From Pedobacter sp. Leaf250 (GTDB taxonomy: Bacteria; Bacteroidota; Bacteroidia; Sphingobacteriales; Sphingobacteriaceae): a DNA stretch of 64,000 nt. Of this stretch, positions 1-8,455 are shown in pieces; position 1 is the first letter of the stretch; each line of letters opens with the position of its first letter. Where the stretch lies: the NCBI RefSeq assembly GCF_920984735.1, contig NZ_CAKLBU010000012.1:111889-175888 (forward strand), given 5' to 3'. The notes beneath the pieces are model-generated. The model was not told the DNA's origin. It saw only the letters and a list, made by a program, of their open reading frames with translations, and did not search any database. Both the position numbers and the translations under genes were made by a program.

Positions 1-311
1 CATGCTCAAATTCGCCTAAAAGTGATGGGGTAGATTATTTCTCTAAATCAGGTATTGAGATTCCAAAATACAGTAATGTCGAAGTAAATAATCATCTAAA
101 TGATTTCAAAAACCTTTGGAACGTATTATCTACTGCGGTTAAAAATGATGATAAATCTTATTCTCCTGAACTAAGCATTCAATTTTCTGATTGGACAATA
201 AAAGCGCTTAAAATGGAGGATAGACTTAAAGCCGAGGAGCGAACCAATTATTATGCATTTGTAGAAGAGTTAGCAAAAAAGTGGGATGGAGAGAAAGATA
301 AATTGGATTAA
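1..311 (+). CDS. 3' end of an unidentified protein, cut by the window edge
   Basis: An open frame runs from the first complete codon at position 3 to a TAA at 309-311, giving 102 residues with no start codon inside the window that looks like the true one. The visible part begins CSNSPKSDG and continues as a polar, Lys/Asp/Asn-rich sequence. The leading Cys could be the lipidated residue of a lipoprotein, but the lipobox lies outside the window, so this is a guess. No family is recognised. The next gene begins two bases after the stop, so the two are probably co-transcribed. Confidence 0.6.
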   Translation, partial: CSNSPKSDGVDYFSKSGIEIPKYSNVEVNNHLNDFKNLWNVLSTAVKNDDKSYSPELSIQFSDWTIKALKMEDRLKAEERTNYYAFVEELAKKWDGEKDKLD

Positions 312-313
312 AA

Positions 314-1147
314 ATGGGAAAAACAGTCTTACTCTTATTTTTAATGTGTGTAGTTAAACCAATCTACGCACAATTGCCCGAAGAAATAAAATGGAAACAT
401 TTGGAGAAAACCTATAACGCCGATAGCAGTCAGCTGGTTCTTTCATTAAATAATAAGCTTCTGCAAGGGCAATATAAAATCCCCTTTGATGAAGGTGGTT
501 TCGCCTTGTATAACATCAAAAAAGGAATGATCAGTGGCGATGCCTTTTGGTATTCTCAAGGTGGAAGAATGGAATGCAAACTTCAATACAAGAATGGCGT
601 TCGAAACGGATTAAAAGAAAATTTTGATAATCAAGGTAAAGTTTGGCTTCGCCAGGAATACAAAAATGGCAAGCTAAATGGTTTGGATGAAATGTTTAGC
701 AGCGATAAACTGGTTTACAAAAGTAACTACAAAAATGGGTTGAAACACGGTTTGCAATATAATTACATGAGTGGCACTTTAATAAGCGAAACCAATTATA
801 TTGATGGTTTAAAGAATGGCCTCTCCAAAACCTACAGTCCGAATGGAGAAATTTCTTTGGAGATAAATTATAAAGATGATAAACGGAATGGTATTTACCG
901 CACCTATGCCAATGGCGAACTGATGATGGAGGTGAATTATCTAAACGGGATAGAAGATGGATTATCAACATCATACGCCTTAGGCAAAAAAACGATGGAT
1001 TTTGAATATGTAAATGGCAAGAGAGAAGGCATCGGACACATGTACAAAGCAGACGGATCGATACTTTTTACACAATACTACATCAATGGCGAAATGGTAA
1101 AGAAAGATATTTATGAGAAATATCAGCAAAGCCAAAATAAAAAGTAG
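314..1147 (+). CDS. Secreted MORN-variant repeat protein, YwqK family
   Basis: The 277-residue protein has a signal peptide (residues 1-19, ending in YAQ). The rest consists of about eight repeats of roughly 20 residues with the pattern YKNGxxNGLxxxF, typical of MORN-variant (MORN_2) repeats. Such proteins are often annotated as YwqK-family antitoxins, but a true antitoxin role is rarely shown, and this one is predicted to be exported, so the label should be read as a family name only. It starts two bases after the preceding gene and heads a plus-strand series of exported proteins. The ATG at 314 is preferred because the signal peptide follows it directly. Confidence 0.8.
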   Translation: MGKTVLLLFLMCVVKPIYAQLPEEIKWKHLEKTYNADSSQLVLSLNNKLLQGQYKIPFDEGGFALYNIKKGMISGDAFWYSQGGRMECKLQYKNGVRNGLKENFDNQGKVWLRQEYKNGKLNGLDEMFSSDKLVYKSNYKNGLKHGLQYNYMSGTLISETNYIDGLKNGLSKTYSPNGEISLEINYKDDKRNGIYRTYANGELMMEVNYLNGIEDGLSTSYALGKKTMDFEYVNGKREGIGHMYKADGSILFTQYYINGEMVKKDIYEKYQQSQNKK

Positions 1148-1167
1148 TTTAAATTAAAACACTAATT

Positions 1168-2121
1168 ATGAAATTTTATAAAATCTTTTTGGTTCTATCG
1201 TTGATTTTAGCCATCAACTTTTCATATGCTCAAAAAGCAAAAATAACATCTATACTAAATTTTACTGGCACAATTAAAAGTTATGCAGTAGAGATGACTT
1301 TAGAAATTTCAAAAGATAATGATAGTGTAATGGGCGCTTATTATTATACTAAAAATGGATATGACAGAAAGATTTATTTAAAGGGAGTTCTAAAAAATAA
1401 TTATCTCAAGTTAACAGAAAACTCGTATAACTTTAAAAAGAAATCGTACGAAGATTCTGGATATTTCAATCTTTCCTATCAAAACAGTGCTCTTAATGGA
1501 AGTTGGCAAAAAACAACCGATGCACCAAAGCAAAACATATTGTTGGTAAGTCTTATTCAACGAGAAAATATTTCGATCTTCAATTTGGCTGATTACGATT
1601 TTATTTTAAACAGAAAGGCTTATCAATACAAATACACGGAAGATTATGTTAAAGATTATTCACAACTCCTCAATCTTCAAATTCAACAAAAGGGCATTAG
1701 TAAGTGGACCATCAAAAGTTTTGATGACACCGCTTTAATGGATGATACCAACATCATATTGGAGGATCTCAACTTTGATGGCTTATTGGATGTAAAAGTT
1801 CCGATCAATTATCCAGGAAGAACCAAAGGGGATTTTGGGTTTATATATTTAATTTATGATAAAGCCAGTAACAGTTTCAAACAAAATAAGCAATTGAATG
1901 AGATGGAATTTGTTGGGCTTGACGCATCAAAAAAAGAAATTTTAAAATATGATGCTGATGGTAGCGGTAATGAAGGAACCAAGCATTATATATGGCACAA
2001 TGGTAAATTATTCCTCCGTTTAGAAGTAAGAATATATGAAAACGATGCTTTTACTCATTTCACAGAATACAGAATATTAAATGGAAAAAGTATAGTTGCC
2101 AGGAAATACAAAAGAAAGTAA
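1168..2121 (+). CDS. Exported protein of unknown function, XAC2610-like C-terminus
   Basis: The 317-residue protein has a clear signal peptide (hydrophobic residues 6-20, cleavage near SYAQ). The N-terminal half is beta-rich, with a pattern of short strands. The C-terminal half contains EDLNFDGLLDVKVP followed by an aromatic-rich segment (FGFIYLIYDK); this Asp/Asn-rich turn is typical of XAC2610-related periplasmic proteins. Function is unknown. It lies 20 bases after the MORN-type gene, and its stop is one base before the ATG of the next gene, so it is probably part of the same operon. Confidence 0.7.
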   Translation: MKFYKIFLVLSLILAINFSYAQKAKITSILNFTGTIKSYAVEMTLEISKDNDSVMGAYYYTKNGYDRKIYLKGVLKNNYLKLTENSYNFKKKSYEDSGYFNLSYQNSALNGSWQKTTDAPKQNILLVSLIQRENISIFNLADYDFILNRKAYQYKYTEDYVKDYSQLLNLQIQQKGISKWTIKSFDDTALMDDTNIILEDLNFDGLLDVKVPINYPGRTKGDFGFIYLIYDKASNSFKQNKQLNEMEFVGLDASKKEILKYDADGSGNEGTKHYIWHNGKLFLRLEVRIYENDAFTHFTEYRILNGKSIVARKYKRK

Positions 2122-2122
2122 G

Positions 2123-2941
2123 ATGGTAAAAGGGCGATTGCATTTCTTGGCATTTTTATTAATCTTAGTTTCTATGCAATCTTGCATTTCCAGGCTTCGG
2201 CGACCGGAAATTACAGGAGTGATTGTAGATTACGATAAAAATCCGATCTCGAATTGCAAGGTTGGTGAGGTTCTAACAGATAAAAACGGAAGATTTAAAT
2301 TGATGGAAGAACGCTACAACGCTTTTCTACTAACTGAAATTTTTGCTATGGAAGCACCTCCGTTAATGGTTATGGAGCAAATAGAGAAAGATGGCTTTGA
2401 GAAGGATGCTATTTCTATGTTTCATAAATGGGGTGGAGGAAGAAAAAAAGGTGCAAAAATCAATCTCGATACAATCTATTTAAAAAAGATAAATCAACCA
2501 TTTAATGTATCAGCATTGCTAAAAAACAGCAACTGGCAAATGGGCTTTACAAAAAAAGCAGATACATTATACTTGGTTAAAAATGGTTTTGAGGAATGGT
2601 GCAAAACGGATAGATGCAATCCATTTTATTCAGAATACAAGGCGCTAACTGATAATTACTTTTATGGCGGTAAAAATCTCCCGGAAGGAATGATTAAAAG
2701 ATCTTTGGCGATAAAGTTTGATACAGAAAAATTACCGATCAAAATAAATATGATTTGCGAATATAAAAGCACTTTCGAGGGGCCAAACCGTCTGCCAGAT
2801 ACGGTTAATACTAATGGAAGTTACAAAGTTTTAAGTAATGCAGAAATAATAATTGATGCAGGAACGCTGAATGAGCTAACTGGTAAATACAAAGTCACTG
2901 ATCTTGATTTATTCCAAATGAAGTTAACGAAGACGAAATGA
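2123..2941 (+). CDS. Lipoprotein of unknown function with a carboxypeptidase-regulatory-like start
   Basis: The ATG at 2123, one base after the previous stop, gives a standard lipoprotein signal (hydrophobic core LHFLAFLLILVSMQSC). The longer frame from 2096 would add nine polar residues ahead of it and overlap the previous gene, so it is not preferred. After the Cys, the segment ITGVIVDYDKNPISNCKV through TDKNGRFKL resembles a carboxypeptidase regulatory-like (Ig-type) domain. The remaining 200 residues match nothing recognised. The stop overlaps the ATG of a decayed gene (ATGA at 2938-2941). Confidence 0.7.
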   Translation: MVKGRLHFLAFLLILVSMQSCISRLRRPEITGVIVDYDKNPISNCKVGEVLTDKNGRFKLMEERYNAFLLTEIFAMEAPPLMVMEQIEKDGFEKDAISMFHKWGGGRKKGAKINLDTIYLKKINQPFNVSALLKNSNWQMGFTKKADTLYLVKNGFEEWCKTDRCNPFYSEYKALTDNYFYGGKNLPEGMIKRSLAIKFDTEKLPIKINMICEYKSTFEGPNRLPDTVNTNGSYKVLSNAEIIIDAGTLNELTGKYKVTDLDLFQMKLTKTK

Positions 2942-3117
2942 AAAAACCGTTTTGTTATTATGTGCTTCATAAACATCATCATTGCTCAAAGTAAAACTGA
3001 TGGTTTATATACAAATGCGGATGAACTTGCTCGCCACGAAATATTTATAAAATCGGTTATTTCATTGATGGTATGAACCCAAATGAAAAAAAAAATGAAG
3101 CACCGAGAGACAATTAA
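2938..3117 (+). pseudogene. Remnant of a small secreted-protein gene broken by frameshifts
   Basis: An ATG overlaps the preceding stop (ATGA) but the frame closes after 18 codons. A neighbouring frame carries what looks like the rest of a signal peptide and a mature start (INIIIAQSKTDGLYTNADEL), and the third frame carries a plausible C-terminus (FIDGMNPNEKKNEAPRDN, then TAA at 3115-3117). Pieces in three frames over 180 bases, flanked by intact genes, fit a decayed gene with at least two indels and probably an internal deletion. No family is recognised. Sequencing error is an alternative for individual indels. Confidence 0.5.
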
Positions 3118-3120
3118 AAT

Positions 3121-4194
3121 ATGACAATCATTTTTATTATTGCGTTATTGATATTTCCATTTATTAGCTGGCAGATTTATAATATAACCAGAAAAAATGT
3201 AAGCACTGGCGTTAAAGTTATTGAGTTTCTATTTATAGCGGCCCTTGTAATTTCGGTAGGCCTGTTTTGCTTTGCATGGATTTTTAATAGCGATGATTAT
3301 TATAAGGCAATTGATATAATTGATGGAGGATATTCGCCATTTTCTTTAAAGCATGTGCCAACACTTGCAGTTTATTTTGTTTTGGCTATGTTTAGCTTGG
3401 TTAAATTAAGGTTTCAAGGCCGGGCCATGCCGCCATTAATATTTGTGTTATGTGTAGTTTTTGTAGTGATCGGCTTCCCAATATCCCTCGCCATTATATT
3501 GCAGGTTTCAAAAATTAAAGCAGACAATAGTGGTATGGGTATCCTATTTGCATTTCTGCCGTTCAGTTATATGATATCTTCAATTTTTGTTCTATTACAT
3601 ACCACTCTAAATGAAGCTAAATTGGCATCAAACAGAGTTTATCATAATAAAATTTTAAACTATCTGAATCAGAAAATGGCAACTGTAAGTACACAACCTT
3701 TGTGGGTTTTATTATTGCTGATACCTGTTTTTATTTTGATTACTGCTATTTTAATGCTTTTCGGTCAGCATGCAAATTCCATAACCAAAGTTTTTACCGA
3801 AACCACCACGTGGGCTTTTTCGCAAAAAACACATCCTCCGTTTTTAGATCATAAAGGGCATTACTTGTGTACAGTTGCTGCCTGCGGCGATCCACAAATA
3901 GTTAAACCCATTCGCTTGGGTAAAAGGCATGGTTACGAAATAATCGTAAATAGACAGTTAATGGTGGCCAATGCTTTTGAAGATCTCATTCAACAATACA
4001 CACCTGCTTTACATAAAGTGATCAGAAGTTTCTACGATCAATATGGTTATTCTTTATCAAAAAATATTACTTCAGCCAAAGGCTCAAATTTGATTTATAT
4101 TTTAATGAAACCATTAGAATATTTTTTCTTAATTGTGCTTTATTTATGCTGCATAGAGCCCGAAGAACGCATTGCTAAACAATACAGTATGTAA
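3121..4194 (+). CDS. Multi-pass membrane protein of unknown function (DUF6688-like)
   Basis: The 357-residue protein has about six hydrophobic segments: near residues 2-22, 32-53, 78-96, 103-128, 140-160 and 192-215. A soluble domain follows, and a last hydrophobic stretch lies near the C-terminus (LIYILMKPLEYFFLIVLYLCC). The soluble part has a conserved-looking core, THPPFLDHKGHYLCTVAACG then RLGKRHGYEIIVNRQLMVANAFEDL. From memory this resembles the uncharacterised DUF6688 family; this could not be checked. No catalytic motif is visible. It begins right after the decayed gene in the same run of exported and membrane proteins. Confidence 0.7.
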   Translation: MTIIFIIALLIFPFISWQIYNITRKNVSTGVKVIEFLFIAALVISVGLFCFAWIFNSDDYYKAIDIIDGGYSPFSLKHVPTLAVYFVLAMFSLVKLRFQGRAMPPLIFVLCVVFVVIGFPISLAIILQVSKIKADNSGMGILFAFLPFSYMISSIFVLLHTTLNEAKLASNRVYHNKILNYLNQKMATVSTQPLWVLLLLIPVFILITAILMLFGQHANSITKVFTETTTWAFSQKTHPPFLDHKGHYLCTVAACGDPQIVKPIRLGKRHGYEIIVNRQLMVANAFEDLIQQYTPALHKVIRSFYDQYGYSLSKNITSAKGSNLIYILMKPLEYFFLIVLYLCCIEPEERIAKQYSM

Positions 4195-4227
4195 TTTTTT
4201 GAGCCTTCATATTCATAAAAAACCGTT

Positions 4228-4980
4228 ATGCGAAAATTATATCTTTATTTCATTTTTGTGATTTGTTTTGCTGCATGTAAATCAGATAAAAAAGGAATTC
4301 AATCAATAACGACTGGTTCTTCTTTTAAAATAGTAGGATTAGATACCTTGTCATCCAATACTGAAAAAACCAAGCCCTCAGTCTCAGTATCAAAAAAGAT
4401 TTTTACTGATACCATAACTTTTATCGAATATGACGACAATGGCGATTATCCACTTTTATTTGCGAAGAAAGGAAACCAAAGAAAAACCTTTATTTATCAA
4501 AAAGAGGGTAAAATTAATTTTTTACGCGATGATGAATTACGCATCCAATGGAAAGCAGATAGTACCTGGATTTCGGGTGAAGGTGAAAAATTAGAGTTAA
4601 GGGAATGGATTGTAAAAGCATCGAAAATAAAGGATGGCAGCGTTTCCCGATACAGAAAACAAAACCGAAAACCTATTAAGTATTGGCATGCAACAGATGA
4701 TAGTTACACCGATACTTTTAAGGATTATCTCTATACCTTGATAGAATATTATTTAGCCAATACCAAAAATAAATTGGTGTTAGCAAACCAAAAAGCTGAT
4801 GCCAATTTCAGTTACTCCATAGAAGATGGTCAGAAAGAAGGTCGATCCTACACTATTATTGGACTTTCGAGCATTGCTGAAGGCCAATCAAATATTAATG
4901 CGTGGCTTTATTTGGATAATGAAACCAGAAAATTTTATGAATATGATTTAGCTCAAGACAAACTATTCGAATTTAAATAA
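4228..4980 (+). CDS. Lipoprotein of unknown function
   Basis: The 250-residue protein starts with a short hydrophobic signal ending in CFAAC, followed by the charged KSDKKG, which fits signal peptidase II processing with Cys17 lipidated. The mature part is polar and probably beta-rich (YDDNGDYPLLFAKKGNQRKTFIYQKEGK). No family is recognised. It lies 33 bases after the multi-pass protein gene and is likely co-transcribed with it. Confidence 0.65.
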   Translation: MRKLYLYFIFVICFAACKSDKKGIQSITTGSSFKIVGLDTLSSNTEKTKPSVSVSKKIFTDTITFIEYDDNGDYPLLFAKKGNQRKTFIYQKEGKINFLRDDELRIQWKADSTWISGEGEKLELREWIVKASKIKDGSVSRYRKQNRKPIKYWHATDDSYTDTFKDYLYTLIEYYLANTKNKLVLANQKADANFSYSIEDGQKEGRSYTIIGLSSIAEGQSNINAWLYLDNETRKFYEYDLAQDKLFEFK

Positions 4981-5116
4981 TTCGAATGATATTCCAATGA
5001 GCCATCCTACAAATAATAAGCTAAAACCAGCAGATATAATATAAACTGTTGCGAATAATTAATTGCCAAATAAGACATTTTAAAGAGCTGTATATTTCTT
5101 TCACATTGAAGTAATT

Positions 5117-5758
5117 ATGGAAGATAATAAAACAGTACAAACAGCAGAAAAAATTAAGGCTGCAGCAATGGGTTTTATTGGTGCTGGTATTTTTAGTCAG
5201 GGAACCTTATATTTTCGTCCACAATCGAGTTATAATGTTCCACGAATATTGTATCCAGTGTTTGAACTTTTGGGGAATAAAGGTTTAGCTGTTGCAATGA
5301 TTATATTGGGTTTGCTTTTGCTTTATTTTGGCTTTAGCAAATGGAAAAAGTTTAATGGTAGTCTTAGTGTTTTTAGTTTAATCGGTGGCGTGTCGCTTGC
5401 TCTATTTTTCTCCATATTGCTTTTAACAGGAAAGAAACAGCAAAGCACTCAAGAAATATTAAATGCATCAAATCAAGATCGTGAAAAAGCCATTGCTGGT
5501 ATGCAAGCGATGGATAAACCTGATTTCGGAAATAAAGCAATAGACAATCATTTTGTAATCTTTGAAATTAGCCTGAAGCATTATAAGGAGGCTGTTTTGC
5601 GAAAAGATGATACCGCAGTTGAAGCAAGCCAGGCAGCTTTTGCTAAATGGAATGAACGGGCATCGGCATTAATGCTAAAACTACCTACAATTGCAGAAAA
5701 ACAGCAAATGGCCCTATATGTAGGTAAACTAAATATGAAATGGCAGGAAGTAAAGTAG
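5117..5758 (+). CDS. Small membrane protein of unknown function
   Basis: The 213-residue protein has three hydrophobic segments (around residues 13-31, 56-74 and 87-106) and then a 100-residue helical, charged C-terminal part with no cysteines. No motif is recognised. A 136-base gap separates it from the preceding lipoprotein gene, so it may have its own promoter. The ATG at 5117 is the only reasonable start. Confidence 0.65.
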   Translation: MEDNKTVQTAEKIKAAAMGFIGAGIFSQGTLYFRPQSSYNVPRILYPVFELLGNKGLAVAMIILGLLLLYFGFSKWKKFNGSLSVFSLIGGVSLALFFSILLLTGKKQQSTQEILNASNQDREKAIAGMQAMDKPDFGNKAIDNHFVIFEISLKHYKEAVLRKDDTAVEASQAAFAKWNERASALMLKLPTIAEKQQMALYVGKLNMKWQEVK

Positions 5759-5795
5759 ACCTATGGAGCGGCGATAGTACAGATAATTTTAGTTG

Positions 5796-6761
5796 ATGAA
5801 TATCTACAGAAAGAATATTTTAATAATTCTATTTTCGGTTAGTGGCTTTATATTAAGTATTGCCTACGGCTATTTCTTTCGAAACTTCATCAATCAGCCT
5901 AGCTTTCAAATAAAAGATCAGGAATATAAAATGTTAAGTGAAGGAATTGAATCAGATAAGTACACCATTTCTCTACTATTCAAAAACGGCTCTGCAAGTA
6001 ATCTTTCAGGGCCTTATTGTTTTCCTGAAATGAAGAAAACTATTTTTGGTAATAATCATGAAGATAAACGTGAAAAAACATTTTATAAAATAGATAGTTT
6101 AGGGGATTTAACGGATAGTATTTCATTTTCCAATAATTATAGCACTCATATTTTTGGATCCTATATCCTGCAAGACACAAAATTTTCTAGTTGGATTATT
6201 AATGGCGATACCTTAAAGAAAGATTACATCGAAGTGAATCCCAAAGCTGATTGGAACCAGGAGAAAGTTGATCGAGAATTCTCTCGTTTGAATCAAAAGG
6301 CAGAAAGTGTTTTTTATTTTCAAGCCGATCGCTTGTGGGGATATGATGATCCTAAAAGAAAAAATCAAATAGATAAAGCAGTATTTTTAATCGGTGGTAA
6401 ATGGTATGCGCTTTATGGAACGAACCTTTATGTTAATTTAGACGATCTTCCAACTGATCAATTAAACAACCTGGTGCCAAATAACAGTCGGTTTGATAAA
6501 CCAAACAATATTGTTTATGTAGCAGACTTTCAGAAAACCAACAGGATTAAAAAGAATAGGTGGGATGGTTTCGCTTACCTTAACTTATTTTACAAAACTG
6601 ATACTATAAAAATAAAATTAAAGCTAACCCAAAATGAAACACTTAAACAGGGTGAAAGTAAGTATGCTTGGTACAATGTAGAATATTACAAACCAAATGG
6701 TTTACCATACGCATTTATAGTTCAGGATAATGTTTATTATATAATTAAAAGTAGAAAATAG
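5796..6761 (+). CDS. Membrane-anchored or exported protein of unknown function
   Basis: The protein has 321 residues from the ATG at 5796; a TTG immediately upstream is less likely. One hydrophobic segment (ILIILFSVSGFILSIAYGYFF) near the N-terminus serves as signal or anchor. The rest is polar with many aromatic residues and no recognised domain. Its stop at 6761 is followed after one base by the TTG of the next membrane protein, so the two are translationally close. Confidence 0.65.
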   Translation: MNIYRKNILIILFSVSGFILSIAYGYFFRNFINQPSFQIKDQEYKMLSEGIESDKYTISLLFKNGSASNLSGPYCFPEMKKTIFGNNHEDKREKTFYKIDSLGDLTDSISFSNNYSTHIFGSYILQDTKFSSWIINGDTLKKDYIEVNPKADWNQEKVDREFSRLNQKAESVFYFQADRLWGYDDPKRKNQIDKAVFLIGGKWYALYGTNLYVNLDDLPTDQLNNLVPNNSRFDKPNNIVYVADFQKTNRIKKNRWDGFAYLNLFYKTDTIKIKLKLTQNETLKQGESKYAWYNVEYYKPNGLPYAFIVQDNVYYIIKSRK

Positions 6762-6762
6762 A

Positions 6763-7212
6763 TTGAGAATTAAATTATCATTTTTAAAGGCTTTTTTAAT
6801 TTCACTGGTAACTACTATCGGGTTGTTGATTTATGTATTTGCAAATCCGGAATTAAACAGCGGCTATGCAGGTTTATTTTTCTTAAGCATTAGCCCGGCA
6901 GTATTAATAGGAATTATTGGATATTGCTACCTTATAAAACTATTGGATAAACTAAATATTCTTGCACCCCATTTCATTTTTAGGTATTTGGTACCTTTTT
7001 CGGTAATATCATTAGCCATTTGGATTGCGATAAATTGCGGTGATGATCCTTACATTGAGGCTTATCAACAAGATAATTTTCAAGATTATATTACTTATTT
7101 TTTTGATTTTGCACTATCTGTTTTATTGCCATTAGCAATAACTTTAGCCGCCATTACAGCAATGCTGCATATCGGGAATGATGAAACAATGAACGATCAA
7201 AACCAACAATAG
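6763..7212 (+). CDS. Four-segment membrane protein of unknown function, TTG start
   Basis: The 149-residue protein has four predicted membrane segments (about residues 7-27, 36-60, 70-90 and 108-138). No in-frame ATG lies near the beginning of the hydrophobic region. The TTG at 6763, one base after the previous stop, is the best start and suggests translational coupling. It ends with a hydrophilic tail (GNDETMNDQNQQ). No family is recognised. It closes the run of plus-strand hypothetical genes. Confidence 0.6.
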   Translation: MRIKLSFLKAFLISLVTTIGLLIYVFANPELNSGYAGLFFLSISPAVLIGIIGYCYLIKLLDKLNILAPHFIFRYLVPFSVISLAIWIAINCGDDPYIEAYQQDNFQDYITYFFDFALSVLLPLAITLAAITAMLHIGNDETMNDQNQQ

Positions 7213-7257
7213 TTGTGGAATATTTGATCTTATCAATTTATTACTTTAATAATATAA

Positions 7258-7287
7258 TTTTTGTTTAACAATTAGCCATTATTTTTG
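7258..7287 (+). promoter_or_regulatory. Candidate promoter of the alcohol dehydrogenase gene
   Basis: TATTTTTG at 7280-7287 fits the Bacteroidota -7 consensus TAnnTTTG, and TTTTTG at 7258-7263 supplies a -33 TTG with a 16-base spacer, one short of the usual 17-23. Transcription would start near 7294, leaving a short leader before the ATG at 7317. Confidence 0.5.
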
Positions 7288-7316
7288 TTCAAGTATAATT
7301 AACTAAAATTTATAAA

Positions 7317-8360
7317 ATGATTGCAACAAAAGGATATGCGGCACAAAACCCAGGTACAGACTTAGCACCTTGGGATTTTGAACGCCGCGAAGTTGGACCA
7401 CATGATGTTCAATTCGAAATATTATTCTGTGGCGTTTGCCACTCAGATTTACACCAAATTAAAAATGACTGGTTTCCAGGTATTTTTCCGATGGTTCCAG
7501 GGCATGAAATTGTGGGACGTGTTATTAAAGTGGGCGATCATGTAAAGAAATTTAAAGTAGGCGACTTGGCTGGTACGGGCTGTATGGTAGATTCTTGTCA
7601 GGTTTGCGAAAACTGCAAGCAGGATTTGGAACAATACTGTTTAGAAGGAAATACTCAAACCTATAACGGCTTAGAAAGAGATGGCAAAACGCCAACTTAT
7701 GGTGGTTATTCTAACTCGATAGTAGTTAGAGAAGAGTTTGTTTTGCATGTTTCTGACAAATTAAATTTAGCTGCGGTTGCGCCATTATTATGTGCGGGCA
7801 TTACCACTTATTCTCCATTAAGACATTGGAAAGTAGGTAAAGGACATAAACTTGCGGTGCTTGGACTTGGTGGTTTAGGGCATATGGCCGTTAAATTTGG
7901 AGTGGCTTTTGGCGCTGAAGTTACTGTTTTAAGTACATCTCCAAAAAAAGAGGAAGATGCTAAAAAACTTGGTGCGCACCATTTTGTAGTAACTACTGAC
8001 CGCGAACAGGTTAAAGCTGCCAAAGGAACTTTCGATTTTATTCTGGATACGGTATCAGCAGAACATGATTTTAATATGTATCTATCATTGTTGAGAACAA
8101 ACGGAGTACATATTTGCGTTGGTGTTCCGCCGAAACCTGCTGAAATTGCTGCTTTTAGTTTATTAGGTGGTAGAAAAAGCCTTGCAGGCTCAGGAATTGG
8201 CGGTATTGCTGAAACTCAAGAAATGTTAGATTTCTGTGCAGAAAACAATATCGTTTCAGATATCGAAATGATTGATATGAAAGATATTCATAACGCTTAC
8301 GAGCGCATGGAAAAAGGGGATGTTCGTTATCGTTTTGTAATTGATATGGCTACTTTGTAA
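7317..8360 (+). CDS. Zinc-dependent NAD(P) alcohol/aldehyde dehydrogenase, YahK/CAD type
   Basis: The 347-residue cytoplasmic medium-chain dehydrogenase is of the size usual for the cinnamyl-alcohol-dehydrogenase-like group. The catalytic zinc site is visible as CGVCHSDLH (Cys41), GHE (His63, Glu64) and a later Cys in PLLCAGITTY. The structural zinc lobe is CMVDSCQVCENCKQDLEQYC. The cofactor fold has GLGGLGHMAVKF. Members of this group reduce aldehydes with NADPH; the substrate here cannot be told. It is a single gene with its own candidate promoter and a strong downstream hairpin. Confidence 0.9.
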   Translation: MIATKGYAAQNPGTDLAPWDFERREVGPHDVQFEILFCGVCHSDLHQIKNDWFPGIFPMVPGHEIVGRVIKVGDHVKKFKVGDLAGTGCMVDSCQVCENCKQDLEQYCLEGNTQTYNGLERDGKTPTYGGYSNSIVVREEFVLHVSDKLNLAAVAPLLCAGITTYSPLRHWKVGKGHKLAVLGLGGLGHMAVKFGVAFGAEVTVLSTSPKKEEDAKKLGAHHFVVTTDREQVKAAKGTFDFILDTVSAEHDFNMYLSLLRTNGVHICVGVPPKPAEIAAFSLLGGRKSLAGSGIGGIAETQEMLDFCAENNIVSDIEMIDMKDIHNAYERMEKGDVRYRFVIDMATL

Positions 8361-8380
8361 GAGAAGTATGCCGTAATTTA

Positions 8381-8416
8381 AATGCCCAGCAGATTTAAAT
8401 TTGCTGGGCATTTTTG
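8381..8416. terminator. Bidirectional terminator hairpin
   Basis: AATGCCCAGCA at 8381-8391 pairs with TGCTGGGCATT at 8402-8412, followed by a T tract on the plus strand. The hairpin lies between two convergent genes (alcohol dehydrogenase and the TonB receptor), so it can serve both. Confidence 0.8.
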
Positions 8417-8455
8417 TTTCTGTTAATTATGTTTGATAAATAGTTAGCAAAATCA

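Noticed and set aside
314..1147. A cytoplasmic antitoxin of a toxin-antitoxin pair
   Set aside because: The protein has a signal peptide and no toxin gene is adjacent; the YwqK label is used only as a family name.
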